Assembly (NCBI GenBank): GCA_017524385.1
Contig: JAFWSS010000079.1
Span: forward strand, 1 to 36,146
Source of the DNA: Prevotella sp.
Lineage (GTDB): Bacteria; Bacteroidota; Bacteroidia; Bacteroidales; Bacteroidaceae
DNA length: 36,146 nucleotides
Direction: 5' to 3'
The number at the start of each line of letters is the position of its first letter. The first letter of the stretch is position 1. The position numbers were made by a program, and so were the translations under genes. Shown here piece by piece: positions 6,085 to 14,483 of this stretch. The notes beneath the pieces were generated by a model. It saw only the letters and a list, made by a program, of their open reading frames with translations. It did no database searches and was not told the origin of the DNA.

Positions 6085-9046
6085 TAAGGAACTCCACCTC
6101 GATGATTTTCAAGGCGTTTTTGCCCGACTCCTTCTTCTCGTCGTTGCGGGCGTCCATCTCCTTCACCGCTCCGAAGGCATCCCTGGTGGTGCTCTCCCCC
6201 ACCATGCGGATGGTGTAGTTTCGGGCGGGAGGCGCTTCCTTGAGGGGGATGTGCACGAAGGAAAGCGACTTGGGCGTCCATCCTTCCCATACCTTCACAC
6301 TGTCGGCGTAGACGGCGATGGGATAGGACGTGCTTCTGAAGGACGACATCTTCAGGCAGATGTCATCGATGCGGGTCTTCTCCGCCAAGGTGTAGCACAC
6401 CCATGCGGAGTCGAGCAGCCCGACACTGTTCCAACTGGTGTTCTCGTAGGTGTCGTAACTCAATGTCACGTCGTTGCCACTGCCCGCGACGGCCTTGAGG
6501 ATGGGCATCTCCTCACGCCACTGGCGGAACGAGGGTCCGACGGGGGTCTCTCCCCTGTCGAGCCTGCTTTTCAACCCATCCGACGGCATATAGGTGGAGA
6601 GTCCGCCCATCACCTCCACCGGCAGGGTGTTGAGGGTGACAACGGCATCGGGCAACCCTTCGGCACTGGCGGTGACCGTCACCTTCCCTGCCTTGTCGAG
6701 AGAGCGCAGCATCACCCTGTTGACCCCGCATTCCACGGGAAGGGTGTCGCAGAGGACATGGTTCAAATGCGCCAGGGTCTGCTTGTCGGCCATGAAATAA
6801 CCGCCGCTCACCTCTGCTGTTCTCGACTCCAAGGAGGCCTTGTTGGTGTAGGTCTTGAAGGGCTTGTTCTTGGCGACACCGCCACGATACTCCGCCGGTC
6901 CTTTCACGCGCCATTTCACCAAGCGGTTGTCGAGGGGACAGCGGCGGCCGTCCTTGTCTACCACCTCCACCTGGATGAGGGCGATATCGTTGCCGTCGGC
7001 CTTCCAACCCGTGGGGTTCTCGATGGTGGTCAGCAGCAAGTGGTCGGGTGCGCCGGCAGTCTGCAGCACGCAGCGAGATTCCTCCTTGCCTTTCTTGTCA
7101 TAAGAGACGGCGAGCAACTGGTCGGAGAGGTAGGTCACGTCCTTGAAAGTGAACAAGTATTTGTAGTCGCGGGAGGAGGGGGCGATGGCTTTTCCGTTTT
7201 GAAAAAGGCAGACGCTGTCGCTGTTGGAAACGACATAGACGGTGGGCACCACGAATCCTTTTTCATAGTTCCAATGCCCCACGATGTGGGTTTGGGGCGT
7301 GTAGTCGTCCACCCATCCGCTCCACATCACCTGATGGGCGTAAAAAGCGTCCTTGGGGATGCGCATGGGGTCCACCACGCCGCTGACACGATAGTTGTCG
7401 GCACTGCGGCCATGGCTCTGCGTGTCGCTGAAGATGATTTTCGCACCACCGCTGTTCACCTTTGTTCCCGAACCGGGGCGCTCCAACCAATAGTCATACC
7501 ACCTCCTGACCAACTCTGCCACAAACTCGTCGTTGTTATGGTTGTAGGCGTCGGCGGGGGCGTCGCGATAGAGCGGACCGTCGCCCTCGGGGTGATAGGG
7601 GTAACTCCAGGAGTTCCAATACCATCTGAGGGCTTCGTCACGGCAGTATTCCATCATCCACACGGGCTTGGTGTCGCTCTTGTTCACATAGAGCATCTCT
7701 CCGCCATACTCGGCCTCGGGTTGGTCGAGCATCTCACGGCAACCGATGGCACGGCCTCCCTCGGGGTCGTAAAGGTTGCGCAACTGCTTCATCTCTCGCA
7801 TGTGCTGACCGGAGATGCGCTGGTTGCCACACTCGTAGAAGATGATGCTGGGGTTGTTGCGGTTGTAGATGATGGCGTCGCGCATCGTCTCCAACCGCTG
7901 CTCCCATCGGCGGCCGTCCACATCCTTCTCAGCATCGCCCGCAGGCATCGCCTGGATGAGTCCCACGCGGTCGCACGACTCCACGTCCTGCTTCCACGGG
8001 CAGGTGTGCATCCAGCGCACGAGGTTGCCGCCCGACTGCACAAGGAGGTTGTTGGAATAGTCGCTGAGCCACGCCGGCACCGACATCCCCACGCCGGGCC
8101 ATTCGTTGGAGGTGCGCTGGGCGTAGCCATGCACCATCATCACCCGGTCGTTCAGGGAGAACAGTCCGCGAGAAAACTCCGTCTTGCGGAAACCCGTGGT
8201 GGTGGTGACGACATCGTCGCCGACAATGGTTCTAACCTTATATAAATAGCCATATCCCCAGGACCAGAAATGCAGGCCACTGACTCGTTTCTCGGCCCTC
8301 AACGTGGCGAAGGAACGGGCTGGCACCGTCACCTCTCCACTCTCGAAGCGAGCGATTTCCGTGCCGTCGGCCTCTTCCACCACGACCGTCATCCTACGCG
8401 TCACGTCACGGTCGGTCTCGTTTCTCACCTGACTCTCCACATGGATGGTCGCCTTGCGCCCTTCCACGTCATAGTGCTTGCCATAGACATACACGCCCGT
8501 GGTGCCCAGGTTGGAGAAAAGGGGCAGTGTCTGATAGACATCGCCCGTGACATGCAGCCACACGTTCTTGGGAAGACCGCCATAGTTGACGTTGAATGGT
8601 TTGGAATGCCATTGGAAATGCGAACCGGTAGCCTGTTCCTTGTAATCCCAGTCGTTGTCGGTCCTCACCTCCATCAGGTTCTTCCCTTTCTTCAGATAAG
8701 GGGTGAGTTCGAAACCGAAGGCCATCGTGCCGTTCTCGGAAAGCCCCAATCGCTGACCGTTCAGCCACACCTCGGCGGCCTGGCGTGCCCCCTCGAACTC
8801 CACGAACACCCGCTTGCCTTCTGCGGAGGTGGGCAGGGTGAAGGTCTTGCGATACCACACCACGGCAGTGCTCACCTCGTAGGTGGACAGGCGATAGGCC
8901 TCGTCCTCGTTCCAGGCGTGCGGCAGGGTGACGGCCTTCTTCTGGTTGTCGATGACCCATCCACTATTGAAATTGTAAGTCTCGCGGGCCGAGATGGAAA
9001 CAGCACTCGCCACGGCCAGCAACAAGGTCAAGATACAGTGTTTCAT
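6068..9046 (-). CDS. GH2-family glycoside hydrolase (beta-galactosidase-like), altered acid/base motif
   Basis: This 992-residue exported protein has a signal peptide at about 1-20 (SISA-RET). About 25-170 is the GH2 sugar-binding jelly roll ('WYRKTF', 'VEFEGARQAAEVWLNG'). About 180-285 is the immunoglobulin-like domain and about 290-600 the TIM barrel. About 610-850 is an Ig/DUF4982-like part, and about 865-992 looks like a discoidin-type binding domain. The nucleophile position is kept (Glu466 in 'MEYCRDE', compare LacZ 'CEYAHA'). The acid/base site normally reading N-E is 'YECGNQRIS', with Gln409 in place of Glu (codon CAG, 7820-7822). Nearby Glu405 might substitute, or the protein may act on special substrates or only bind. 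It carries no type IX tail, unlike its neighbours, so it is probably periplasmic. In a PL11 context it likely removes galactose-type side chains of rhamnogalacturonan; specificity is inferred. Confidence 0.88.
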   Translation of the reverse strand: MKHCILTLLLAVASAVSISARETYNFNSGWVIDNQKKAVTLPHAWNEDEAYRLSTYEVSTAVVWYRKTFTLPTSAEGKRVFVEFEGARQAAEVWLNGQRLGLSENGTMAFGFELTPYLKKGKNLMEVRTDNDWDYKEQATGSHFQWHSKPFNVNYGGLPKNVWLHVTGDVYQTLPLFSNLGTTGVYVYGKHYDVEGRKATIHVESQVRNETDRDVTRRMTVVVEEADGTEIARFESGEVTVPARSFATLRAEKRVSGLHFWSWGYGYLYKVRTIVGDDVVTTTTGFRKTEFSRGLFSLNDRVMMVHGYAQRTSNEWPGVGMSVPAWLSDYSNNLLVQSGGNLVRWMHTCPWKQDVESCDRVGLIQAMPAGDAEKDVDGRRWEQRLETMRDAIIYNRNNPSIIFYECGNQRISGQHMREMKQLRNLYDPEGGRAIGCREMLDQPEAEYGGEMLYVNKSDTKPVWMMEYCRDEALRWYWNSWSYPYHPEGDGPLYRDAPADAYNHNNDEFVAELVRRWYDYWLERPGSGTKVNSGGAKIIFSDTQSHGRSADNYRVSGVVDPMRIPKDAFYAHQVMWSGWVDDYTPQTHIVGHWNYEKGFVVPTVYVVSNSDSVCLFQNGKAIAPSSRDYKYLFTFKDVTYLSDQLLAVSYDKKGKEESRCVLQTAGAPDHLLLTTIENPTGWKADGNDIALIQVEVVDKDGRRCPLDNRLVKWRVKGPAEYRGGVAKNKPFKTYTNKASLESRTAEVSGGYFMADKQTLAHLNHVLCDTLPVECGVNRVMLRSLDKAGKVTVTASAEGLPDAVVTLNTLPVEVMGGLSTYMPSDGLKSRLDRGETPVGPSFRQWREEMPILKAVAGSGNDVTLSYDTYENTSWNSVGLLDSAWVCYTLAEKTRIDDICLKMSSFRSTSYPIAVYADSVKVWEGWTPKSLSFVHIPLKEAPPARNYTIRMVGESTTRDAFGAVKEMDARNDEKKESGKNALKIIEVEFLRLIDN

Positions 9047-9070
9047 ACAGGTAGTTTGCTTTTTTCACTA

Positions 9071-9078
9071 CAAAAATA
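9071..9078 (-). promoter_or_regulatory. -7 box upstream of the GH2 gene
   Basis: TATTTTTG on the minus strand matches the TAnnTTTG consensus and would give a leader of about 20 bases before the ATG at 9046. No TTTG at the expected -33 position, so only half of the promoter is supported. Confidence 0.4.
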
Positions 9079-9288
9079 ATATAAAACACCTTATCATCAT
9101 AGAAAAAAGTCGTTTTTTAGCAAAAAACGTGGTGAATGTGGCAAAAAAGGGGGTTGAGCATAGCACGCAAATCTTCCATATGGAGCTTGAAGGGTGACAA
9201 TCATCCTAAAATCATGGTGGAAGAGCAAGAAAGAATGTTTGCAAGAAACAAATGTATATTTCACTGATAGGATTCACGAAAAAAGTGC

Positions 9289-9296
9289 TATCTTTG
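9289..9296 (+). promoter_or_regulatory. -7 box upstream of the unknown gene at 9428
   Basis: TATCTTTG, followed by CATGG, fits the Bacteroidetes -7 consensus. The next start codon (9428) is about 130 bases away, so a long leader would result. No -33 TTTG was found at 19-21 bases. Confidence 0.4.
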
Positions 9297-9427
9297 CATG
9301 GTAAAGTTAGATAACTCAAGTTTCGCATTCGCTCAACATTCTTCTCCACGCTTTATTTTCCCTTAATTGCGATAGTTGAGTTAGGTAAATTAGGATTTGC
9401 ATTTCATCATCAAGATATAAGCAAGAC

Positions 9428-10165
9428 ATGAAAATGAAAGATTTTATCCATGATTATTTCAATACAAAAGGCGATTCTCATATTGCTGATGACTATTTTG
9501 CATTCTGCGATTGGATTAATGACCATAGCGAGTATTCAGAGATAATCACATCTGGATTTTTTGCCAATATTGACTTCAAGAAATTCCTGGCAAAGAAAAT
9601 AGTCAGTAGCATGGTGTACAATGGTATTCATTATCATGAACACAATATCATTGATGCTCGACTTCGTTCACTTGTGACCTACTATCTCAGTGTAATGATA
9701 TTTTCCCAAGATGAGAAGATTGCGGAATCTGCACTCAAGGCTTTTAATTTTTACTTGGATGAGGGCCATCCCATCACAGGTAGAAATGGTTATCTGCCTG
9801 GAATTTATTTTCTTCCCCAATCAGAAAAAGCAATTGTCACCATGCGGTCAGGCGATGACTTCTATAGAGGTTATCGTTTATTTATCATCAACATGCTATG
9901 TTTTACTTCGAGACATTTCGTGGTAGGAATGAGGACAGATAGCGGGACTGTGAAAGGTGGTATGAAATACTATAAAGGATGCCGACCTTTAGGGATTGGG
10001 AAAGCAAACAATGGCATAGAATGGAACCTTATTGAGTGTGATTATTCTTTAAGTGACGACAATACAGCCGTATTTAGCAATCTTCTTGATGGTGAAGGCT
10101 CTATTGAAGTCTGCGATTGGATCAGAAACGATCATCAACGTGTCATCTTCAGGTGTAACTATTAA
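9428..10165 (+). CDS. Hypothetical cytosolic protein, AT-rich orphan
   Basis: I do not recognise this 245-residue protein. It has no signal peptide or membrane segment. The N-terminal half is mostly helical in look ('DYFAFCDWINDHSEYSEI', 'KKFLAKKIVSSMVYNG'). The C-terminal half is richer in Gly, Asp and aromatic residues ('GGMKYYKGCRPLGIGKANNG') and may be beta-structured. Codon use leans to A/T in third positions, unlike the GC-rich genes on both sides. It stands alone between two minus-strand units and has a long AT-rich leader. Both features suggest recent acquisition. The reading frame is long, opens with MKMKDF and has protein-like composition, so it is probably real. No function is proposed. 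Confidence 0.75.
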   Translation: MKMKDFIHDYFNTKGDSHIADDYFAFCDWINDHSEYSEIITSGFFANIDFKKFLAKKIVSSMVYNGIHYHEHNIIDARLRSLVTYYLSVMIFSQDEKIAESALKAFNFYLDEGHPITGRNGYLPGIYFLPQSEKAIVTMRSGDDFYRGYRLFIINMLCFTSRHFVVGMRTDSGTVKGGMKYYKGCRPLGIGKANNGIEWNLIECDYSLSDDNTAVFSNLLDGEGSIEVCDWIRNDHQRVIFRCNY

Positions 10166-10230
10166 CGATATCAAGAAAAAGCTGATTTCTGCCATGTGAA
10201 CACTTGTTGGCGTGCTAGTTTGGACCATTT

Positions 10231-10262
10231 AAAGAAAAAAGCAAGAGGGGATGCCCTCTTGC
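10231..10262 (-). terminator. Terminator of the phospho-sugar mutase gene
   Basis: The stem GCAAGAGGG (10241-10249) pairs with CCCTCTTGC (10254-10262) around loop GATG. On the minus strand it is followed by T6CTTT, a strong rho-independent terminator just past the stop at 10293. On the plus strand the trailing CTTTCTTC is weaker but may also stop the gene ending at 10165. Confidence 0.8.
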
Positions 10263-10292
10263 CTTTCTTCATTCAAGATTTTTTACATTTCA

Positions 10293-12039
10293 TCAGAGGC
10301 CGAGGCTCTTCTTGATGCCTTCCACCTTCTCGAGGCCGGCTTCTGAGCAACGCTCGTAGCAGCCTTCGCACTTCATGGTGTCCTTCACCTCGATGTAGAA
10401 CTTGATCTTCGGCTCAGTGCCGGAAGGACGGACACTGACCTTGGTGCCATCGTCGCAGAACCACTGCAGCACGTTGCTCTTGTCGGGCATGTCGATAGGA
10501 GTCTTGCTTCCGTCGGCATTGGTCTGCTCCAGTTTGAGGAAGTCCTTGCTCACCACAACCTTGCTGCCACCGAGGTCGGTGGGTGGGTTGTCGCGGAAGT
10601 TGGTCATCATCTGCTTGATTTCGTCGGCACCTGTCTTGCCGGGACGCACCACGTTGACGGTGACTTCCTTGGAGAAACCATACTCGAGGTAGATGTCCAT
10701 AAGGAGGTCGTAGAGGGTCTTGCCGTTGTCCTTCGCCCAAGCGGCAATCTCGCAGATGAGGCAGATGGATGCTGGTGAGTCCTTGTCGCGCACCTTGTCG
10801 AACGGCAGGAAGCCGAAGCTTTCCTCACCGCCACCGATGTACTTCTTGACACCCTCTGAGACACGAATCTCGTTGGCAATCCACTTGAAGCCGGTGTAGC
10901 AGTCGCGCAACTCCACGCCGTTCTTGTCGGCAATCTTCTTGATGAGTTCGGTGGTCACGATGGTCTTCACCAGGAACTCGTTGCCCTTGAGTTGGCCGAG
11001 TTTCTTCTTGTTGGCGATGATGTACCAGCTGAACATCATGCAGGTCTGGTTGCCATTGAGAATCTCCCACTCGCCCTTCGAGTTGCGGCAGACGATGGCG
11101 AGACGGTCGGCATCGGGGTCGGAAGCGATGACCAGGTCGGCATTGAGTTTCGTTCCCAGTTTCATGCCCAGGGTCATGGCCTCTGCATTCTCTGGGTTGG
11201 GCGACACCACGGTGGGGAAGTTGCCGTCTATGACCATCTGCTCCGGCACGACATGGATGTTCTGGAATCCCCCATGAGCGGAGTGCCTCAGGGATGATGA
11301 CACGTCCTGCTCCATGCATGGGCGAATAGACAATGTTGAGGTCTTTCTGGCGCAAGATGACATCCTGGTCGACCATGGCTTCCTTGACGGCCTGCAGGTA
11401 GTCCCAGTCCATCTCGCCGCCGATGATGACGATGCGGTCCTTGTCGCCCTCGAACTTGACATCGTCGATGGTCACCTTGTTCACCTCGTCGATGATGCCC
11501 TTGTCGTGTGGGGCGAGCACCTGTGCGCCGTCATCCCAATAAGCCTTGTAGCCGTTGTACTCCTTGGGGTTGTGCGAAGCGGTGACGTTGACACCGGCCT
11601 GGCAACCCAGATGACGGATAGCAAAAGAGATTTCGGGGGTAGGTCTGAGACTCTCGAAAAGGTAGACCTTGATGCCGTTGGCAGAGAAGATGTCGGCCAC
11701 TGTCTCGGCAAACATACGTCCATTGTTACGGCAGTCGTGTCCCACCACCACACTCAGGTCATTGCGTCCTGGGAAAGCCTTGTTGATGTAGTTGGCAAAA
11801 CCCTGGGTGGCCATACCGACGATATACTTGTTCATACGGTTGGTACCAGCACCCATGATGCCCCTGAGCCCACCGGTGCCAAACTCCAGGTCACGGTAGA
11901 AAGCGTCGATCAGGTCGGTCTTGTCGTCGTTGTCGAGCATGGCCTGAACTTCTTTACGTGTCTCTTCGTCGAATGAAGGGGTGAGCCATTTTTTTGCCCT
12001 CTCTTCACATTGCAAAATCAATTCCGCGTTATTTTCCAT
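10293..12039 (-). pseudogene. Phosphoglucomutase/phosphomannomutase, interrupted by a +1 frameshift
   Basis: The gene encodes an alpha-D-phosphohexomutase (about 581 residues if repaired) that interconverts hexose 1- and 6-phosphates for glycogen, nucleotide-sugar and envelope synthesis. In the first frame (12039 to about 11274, residues 1-257) are 'FGTGGLRG' and the phosphoserine loop 'TASHNP' (Ser155). Translation then leaves frame in a run of five C at 11269-11273. Removing one base restores 'LRSWGFQNIHVVPEQ' and continues in the second frame with the metal loop 'DPDADR', the sugar loop 'GGEESFG' and the phosphate-binding 'RPSGTEPK'. All four catalytic regions are therefore present but split. 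The repaired length is normal for the family. A homopolymer sequencing error is the simplest explanation. Real inactivation or reversible slippage are alternatives. It is monocistronic, with a promoter box at 12090 and a terminator at 10231. Confidence 0.85.
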
Positions 12040-12089
12040 ATTATTAAAGTTTTAAAAAATTGTTTTTCCAATTAAGGCTGTTACTTTTG

Positions 12090-12097
12090 CAAAGATA
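12090..12097 (-). promoter_or_regulatory. -7 box of the phospho-sugar mutase gene
   Basis: TATCTTTG on the minus strand lies about 45 bases before the ATG at 12039. It abuts a plus-strand TACTTTTG (12082-12089), so the two -7-like boxes meet head to head. No -33 TTTG is evident. Confidence 0.4.
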
Positions 12098-12193
12098 AGA
12101 AAAAAATCACATTATCGCATATCCGAGTGACGTTTTTTTCTCTTTTTTGAATATAAAAATTCTTTGCAGCATCTATGTCTTGCTTTTTTTTCG

Positions 12194-12201
12194 TATTTTT
12201 G
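12194..12201 (+). promoter_or_regulatory. -7 box upstream of rlmH
   Basis: TATTTTTG followed by CATAG lies 34 bases before the rlmH ATG at 12236. It fits the TAnnTTTG consensus. A TTTG at 12163-12166 is 27 bases upstream, too far for the usual 19-21. Confidence 0.4.
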
Positions 12202-12235
12202 CATAGTTCCTCACCTCTTACAATCCATTCCTATC

Positions 12236-12706
12236 ATGAAGACTGTTCTCATCCTCGTGGGCAAGACCACCAACAAGCACATTTCCGCGTGCATCGACGA
12301 CTATGTGGGACGTATCACACACTACATGCCTTTCGAGATATTGGTGATACCCGAACTGAAAAACACGAAGAGCCTTACCTTCGCACAACAGAAAGAGCGT
12401 GAGGGAGAGTTGATCTTACGTCAGATACAAGACGGCGACCATGTGGTGTTGCTCGACGAGCATGGCAAAGAGCGCCGTAGCATCGATTTTGCCTCATGGC
12501 TGGAAAAGAAAAGTCAGAATGTACGCCGTTTGGTGTTTGTCATCGGCGGAGCCTATGGGTTTGCCGACAGTGTTTATCAACGGGGCAATGAGAAGGTATC
12601 ACTATCGCAGATGACGTTCTCTCACCAGATGGTGCGCATGATTTTCGTGGAACAAGTCTACCGCGCCTGCACCATCATCAAGGGTGAGCCTTACCATCAC
12701 GAATAA
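12236..12706 (+). CDS. rlmH: 23S rRNA (pseudouridine1915-N3)-methyltransferase RlmH
   Basis: This 156-residue SPOUT-class methyltransferase uses S-adenosylmethionine to methylate N3 of pseudouridine 1915 in helix 69 of 23S rRNA of assembled 70S ribosomes. The start MKTVLILVGKT is chosen because it matches the family opening strand; the reading frame is open further upstream without family similarity. The knot motifs 'VVLLDEHGKERRSIDFA' and 'VFVIGGAYGFAD' are visible, as is the C-terminal 'LSQMTFSHQMVRMIFVEQVYRA', which is nearly invariant in RlmH. Length is normal. The 3' end overlaps the convergent maf gene by 29 bases. Confidence 0.95.
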   Translation: MKTVLILVGKTTNKHISACIDDYVGRITHYMPFEILVIPELKNTKSLTFAQQKEREGELILRQIQDGDHVVLLDEHGKERRSIDFASWLEKKSQNVRRLVFVIGGAYGFADSVYQRGNEKVSLSQMTFSHQMVRMIFVEQVYRACTIIKGEPYHHE

Positions 12707-13283
12707 ACAGTTCTGGCCCACACATATCGACCAACTCCTGATAAATGCGCTGCACGGGAAGTCCCATGACATTGAAATAACTTCCTTTCAATGCTGTCAC
12801 CCCTACATAGCCTATCCATTCCTGTATGCCATAGGCTCCAGCCTTGTCGTAGGGCTTGTAATGACTTACATAATACTCGATTTCATCATCGGTGAATGCC
12901 TTGAACGTCACATCGGAAACCACCGACAAAGAGCGCTGCATGGTGGTGGTGGTGAGACAGACCCCCGTAATCACCTGATGGGTCTTGCCGCTCAATGCCC
13001 TGAGCATTTCGCAGGCATCATCATGAGAGGCGGGTTTTCCAAGCACCAAGTTATCGAGCACCACCACCGTATCGGCAGTGATGACCAATTGGTCGTCGTT
13101 GATACGCCCCCGATAGGCCTCTGCCTTGGCCTTTGCGATGTAAACGGGAACTTCACCGACAGGAGTGTCGGCAGGATAACTTTCGTCGATGCCCTGAAGC
13201 ACTTTTACCTCGAAAGGCACGTCGAGTCCGGCGAGGAGTTCGCGCCGGCGTGGAGAATTGCTTGCCAGAATAAGTTGATACAT
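12678..13283 (-). CDS. maf: Maf-family nucleoside triphosphate pyrophosphatase
   Basis: This 201-residue Maf/HAM1-like enzyme is predicted to hydrolyse dTTP/UTP or modified nucleotides to monophosphates (house-cleaning function; historically a septum inhibitor). It opens with the family signature 'LILASNSPRRRELL'. It also has 'GIDES', 'ITADTVV', 'LGKP' and 'YDKAGAYGIQEW', the last typical of the YhdE (dTTP/UTP) branch. I start at MYQLIL; an ATG seven codons upstream (13304) would overlap the end of kdsC. It lies 14 bases after kdsC on the same strand, with the nitroreductase before that, so the three are probably one operon. The last 29 bases overlap the end of rlmH on the opposite strand. 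Confidence 0.93.
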   Translation of the reverse strand: MYQLILASNSPRRRELLAGLDVPFEVKVLQGIDESYPADTPVGEVPVYIAKAKAEAYRGRINDDQLVITADTVVVLDNLVLGKPASHDDACEMLRALSGKTHQVITGVCLTTTTMQRSLSVVSDVTFKAFTDDEIEYYVSHYKPYDKAGAYGIQEWIGYVGVTALKGSYFNVMGLPVQRIYQELVDMCGPELFIRDGKAHP

Positions 13284-13297
13284 AGCAGAATAGATTT

Positions 13298-13816
13298 TCA
13301 CCATCCAAAGGCTTCAGCGCTGCTCAGCCATTTGCCCTGAGCCCTCAACACTTGTTCTATCACATCGCGCGCACACCCGTCGCCACCATCGCGGCTACTC
13401 ACATACCGACTGATTTCGCGGATATCGGGAGCGGCATCGGCAGGACAACAAGGACAACCGCACACCTTCATAATCTCATAGTCGGGGATGTCGTCGCCCA
13501 TATAGAGAATCTCATCATTGCTGAAGCCATATTTCTCCAGGAAATCATTATAAGTGATAATCTTGACGGCACTACCAAGGTAAATGTCCTCTACGCCCAG
13601 GTACTCATACCTGAGACGAATGGACGGCGTACGCCCACCAGTGATGACGGCGATACGCAACCCAACCTTTCTCGCCAGTTGGATGGCATAACCGTCTTGG
13701 ATATTGAGAGTGCGCTGTGGCTCACCTTTAGCATCCATCGAGATGGTCTGACGGCTGAGTACGCCATCAACATCGAAGACCACCGCTTTGATTTTTTTCA
13801 AGTCATAGTCTATCAT
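13298..13816 (-). CDS. kdsC: 3-deoxy-D-manno-octulosonate 8-phosphate phosphatase (KdsC)
   Basis: This 172-residue HAD-superfamily C0-type phosphatase should release phosphate from KDO-8-P in lipopolysaccharide core synthesis. Motif I is '[10 protein letters not shown]' and motif II 'AVITGGRT'; a conserved Lys (in 'GSAVKII') follows. Motif III is '[12 protein letters not shown]'. The small-tetramer family length fits. The start MIDYDL lies 7 bases after the nitroreductase stop. An upstream ATG (13840, MSTNSEKP) would overlap that gene and is less likely. The order nitroreductase, kdsC, maf with very short gaps indicates co-transcription. Confidence 0.92.
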   Translation of the reverse strand: MIDYDLKKIKAVVFDVDGVLSRQTISMDAKGEPQRTLNIQDGYAIQLARKVGLRIAVITGGRTPSIRLRYEYLGVEDIYLGSAVKIITYNDFLEKYGFSNDEILYMGDDIPDYEIMKVCGCPCCPADAAPDIREISRYVSSRDGGDGCARDVIEQVLRAQGKWLSSAEAFGW

Positions 13817-13823
13817 GGGCTTT

Positions 13824-14348
13824 TCAGAATTTGTCGACATGCACCTTTTCCCACGGCAGGTCCTCGTCGGCATGAGGGGGCAACTGCTGGTGTTTGTTGC
13901 CGATGGCAACGATGCAGAGCACTTGCTGTTCTTCGGGGATGTCGAGAATGCCTTTCACGATATCCGACGAGAGCGTGCCATCACTTATCCGCCTGCCACG
14001 TATCTGTACCCAGCACGACCCCAGTCCGAGTTCCTCGGCCTGCAGTTGCATGAACGAAGCGGCAATGGCACCGTCCTCCACCCAGCAATCGTTCTCTACT
14101 GGATTGCACGTCACCACGACAGCCAAGGCGGCGTCTTTCAAGAAGTGGGAGCCATGCTCTTTGCTGTCAGACAGTTTGGCCAGCGAGGTCTTGTCGTCGA
14201 CCACGATGAAATGCCACGATTGTCTGTTCATCGAAGATGGGGCAAGCAGGGCGGCACGGAGAATGGCCTGCACCTGTTCGGGCTGCACCTCGCTCTCGTT
14301 GAAAGACCGGCAACTCCTACGATTGGATATGAGGGTGGAAAAATGCAT
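13824..14348 (-). CDS. Nitroreductase-family FMN oxidoreductase
   Basis: This 174-residue flavoprotein probably binds FMN as a homodimer and reduces nitro or quinone-like compounds with NAD(P)H. The natural substrate is not deducible. Typical segments are 'NRRSCRSF' near the N-terminus, '[17 protein letters not shown]', '[25 protein letters not shown]' and the terminal '[10 protein letters not shown]'. The N-terminal arginine motif binds the flavin phosphate in this family. First gene of the apparent nitroreductase-kdsC-maf operon, with a -7 box at 14394-14401. Confidence 0.9.
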   Translation of the reverse strand: MHFSTLISNRRSCRSFNESEVQPEQVQAILRAALLAPSSMNRQSWHFIVVDDKTSLAKLSDSKEHGSHFLKDAALAVVVTCNPVENDCWVEDGAIAASFMQLQAEELGLGSCWVQIRGRRISDGTLSSDIVKGILDIPEEQQVLCIVAIGNKHQQLPPHADEDLPWEKVHVDKF

Positions 14349-14393
14349 GTATAAAAACTATTACGAAATGTCGCTTTCAAGAATTTGTGCATG

Positions 14394-14401
14394 CAAAATT
14401 A
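14394..14401 (-). promoter_or_regulatory. -7 box of the nitroreductase-kdsC-maf operon
   Basis: TAATTTTG on the minus strand, about 45 bases before the ATG at 14348. No matching -33 element. Confidence 0.4.
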
Positions 14402-14445
14402 GGAAAAAAAACCACTCTTATATCAGTCGGGATAAAAAAAATCGT

Positions 14446-14453
14446 TAATTTTG
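14446..14453 (+). promoter_or_regulatory. -7 box of the 14484 gene/hemW unit
   Basis: TAATTTTG followed by CAACATAA, 30 bases before the ATG at 14484. It is divergent from the box at 14394. No -33 TTTG at the expected spacing. Confidence 0.4.
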
Positions 14454-14483
14454 CAACATAACACCACAAAAGCCCATTTTGCG

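Larger units (their letters stand above)
9047..9427. other. AT-rich divergent intergenic region
   Basis: This 381-base spacer lies between the divergent GH2 gene and the unrecognised gene at 9428. It contains -7-like boxes facing both ways (9071-9078 minus, 9289-9296 plus). No open reading frame, stem-loop terminator or repeat of note was seen. Its base composition is clearly more AT-rich than the coding DNA on its left. Confidence 0.5.

Noticed and set aside
6251-8245. Long open frame opposite the GH2 gene (664 codons, plus strand)
   Set aside because: It lies wholly within a well-recognised GH2 gene. Its translation is low-complexity (His, Val, Gly rich) without family motifs, as expected from GC-rich codon positions on the opposite strand.
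13352-14053. Plus-strand frame across kdsC and the nitroreductase
   Set aside because: It spans two recognisable minus-strand genes and their junction, so it cannot be an independent gene without strong evidence.
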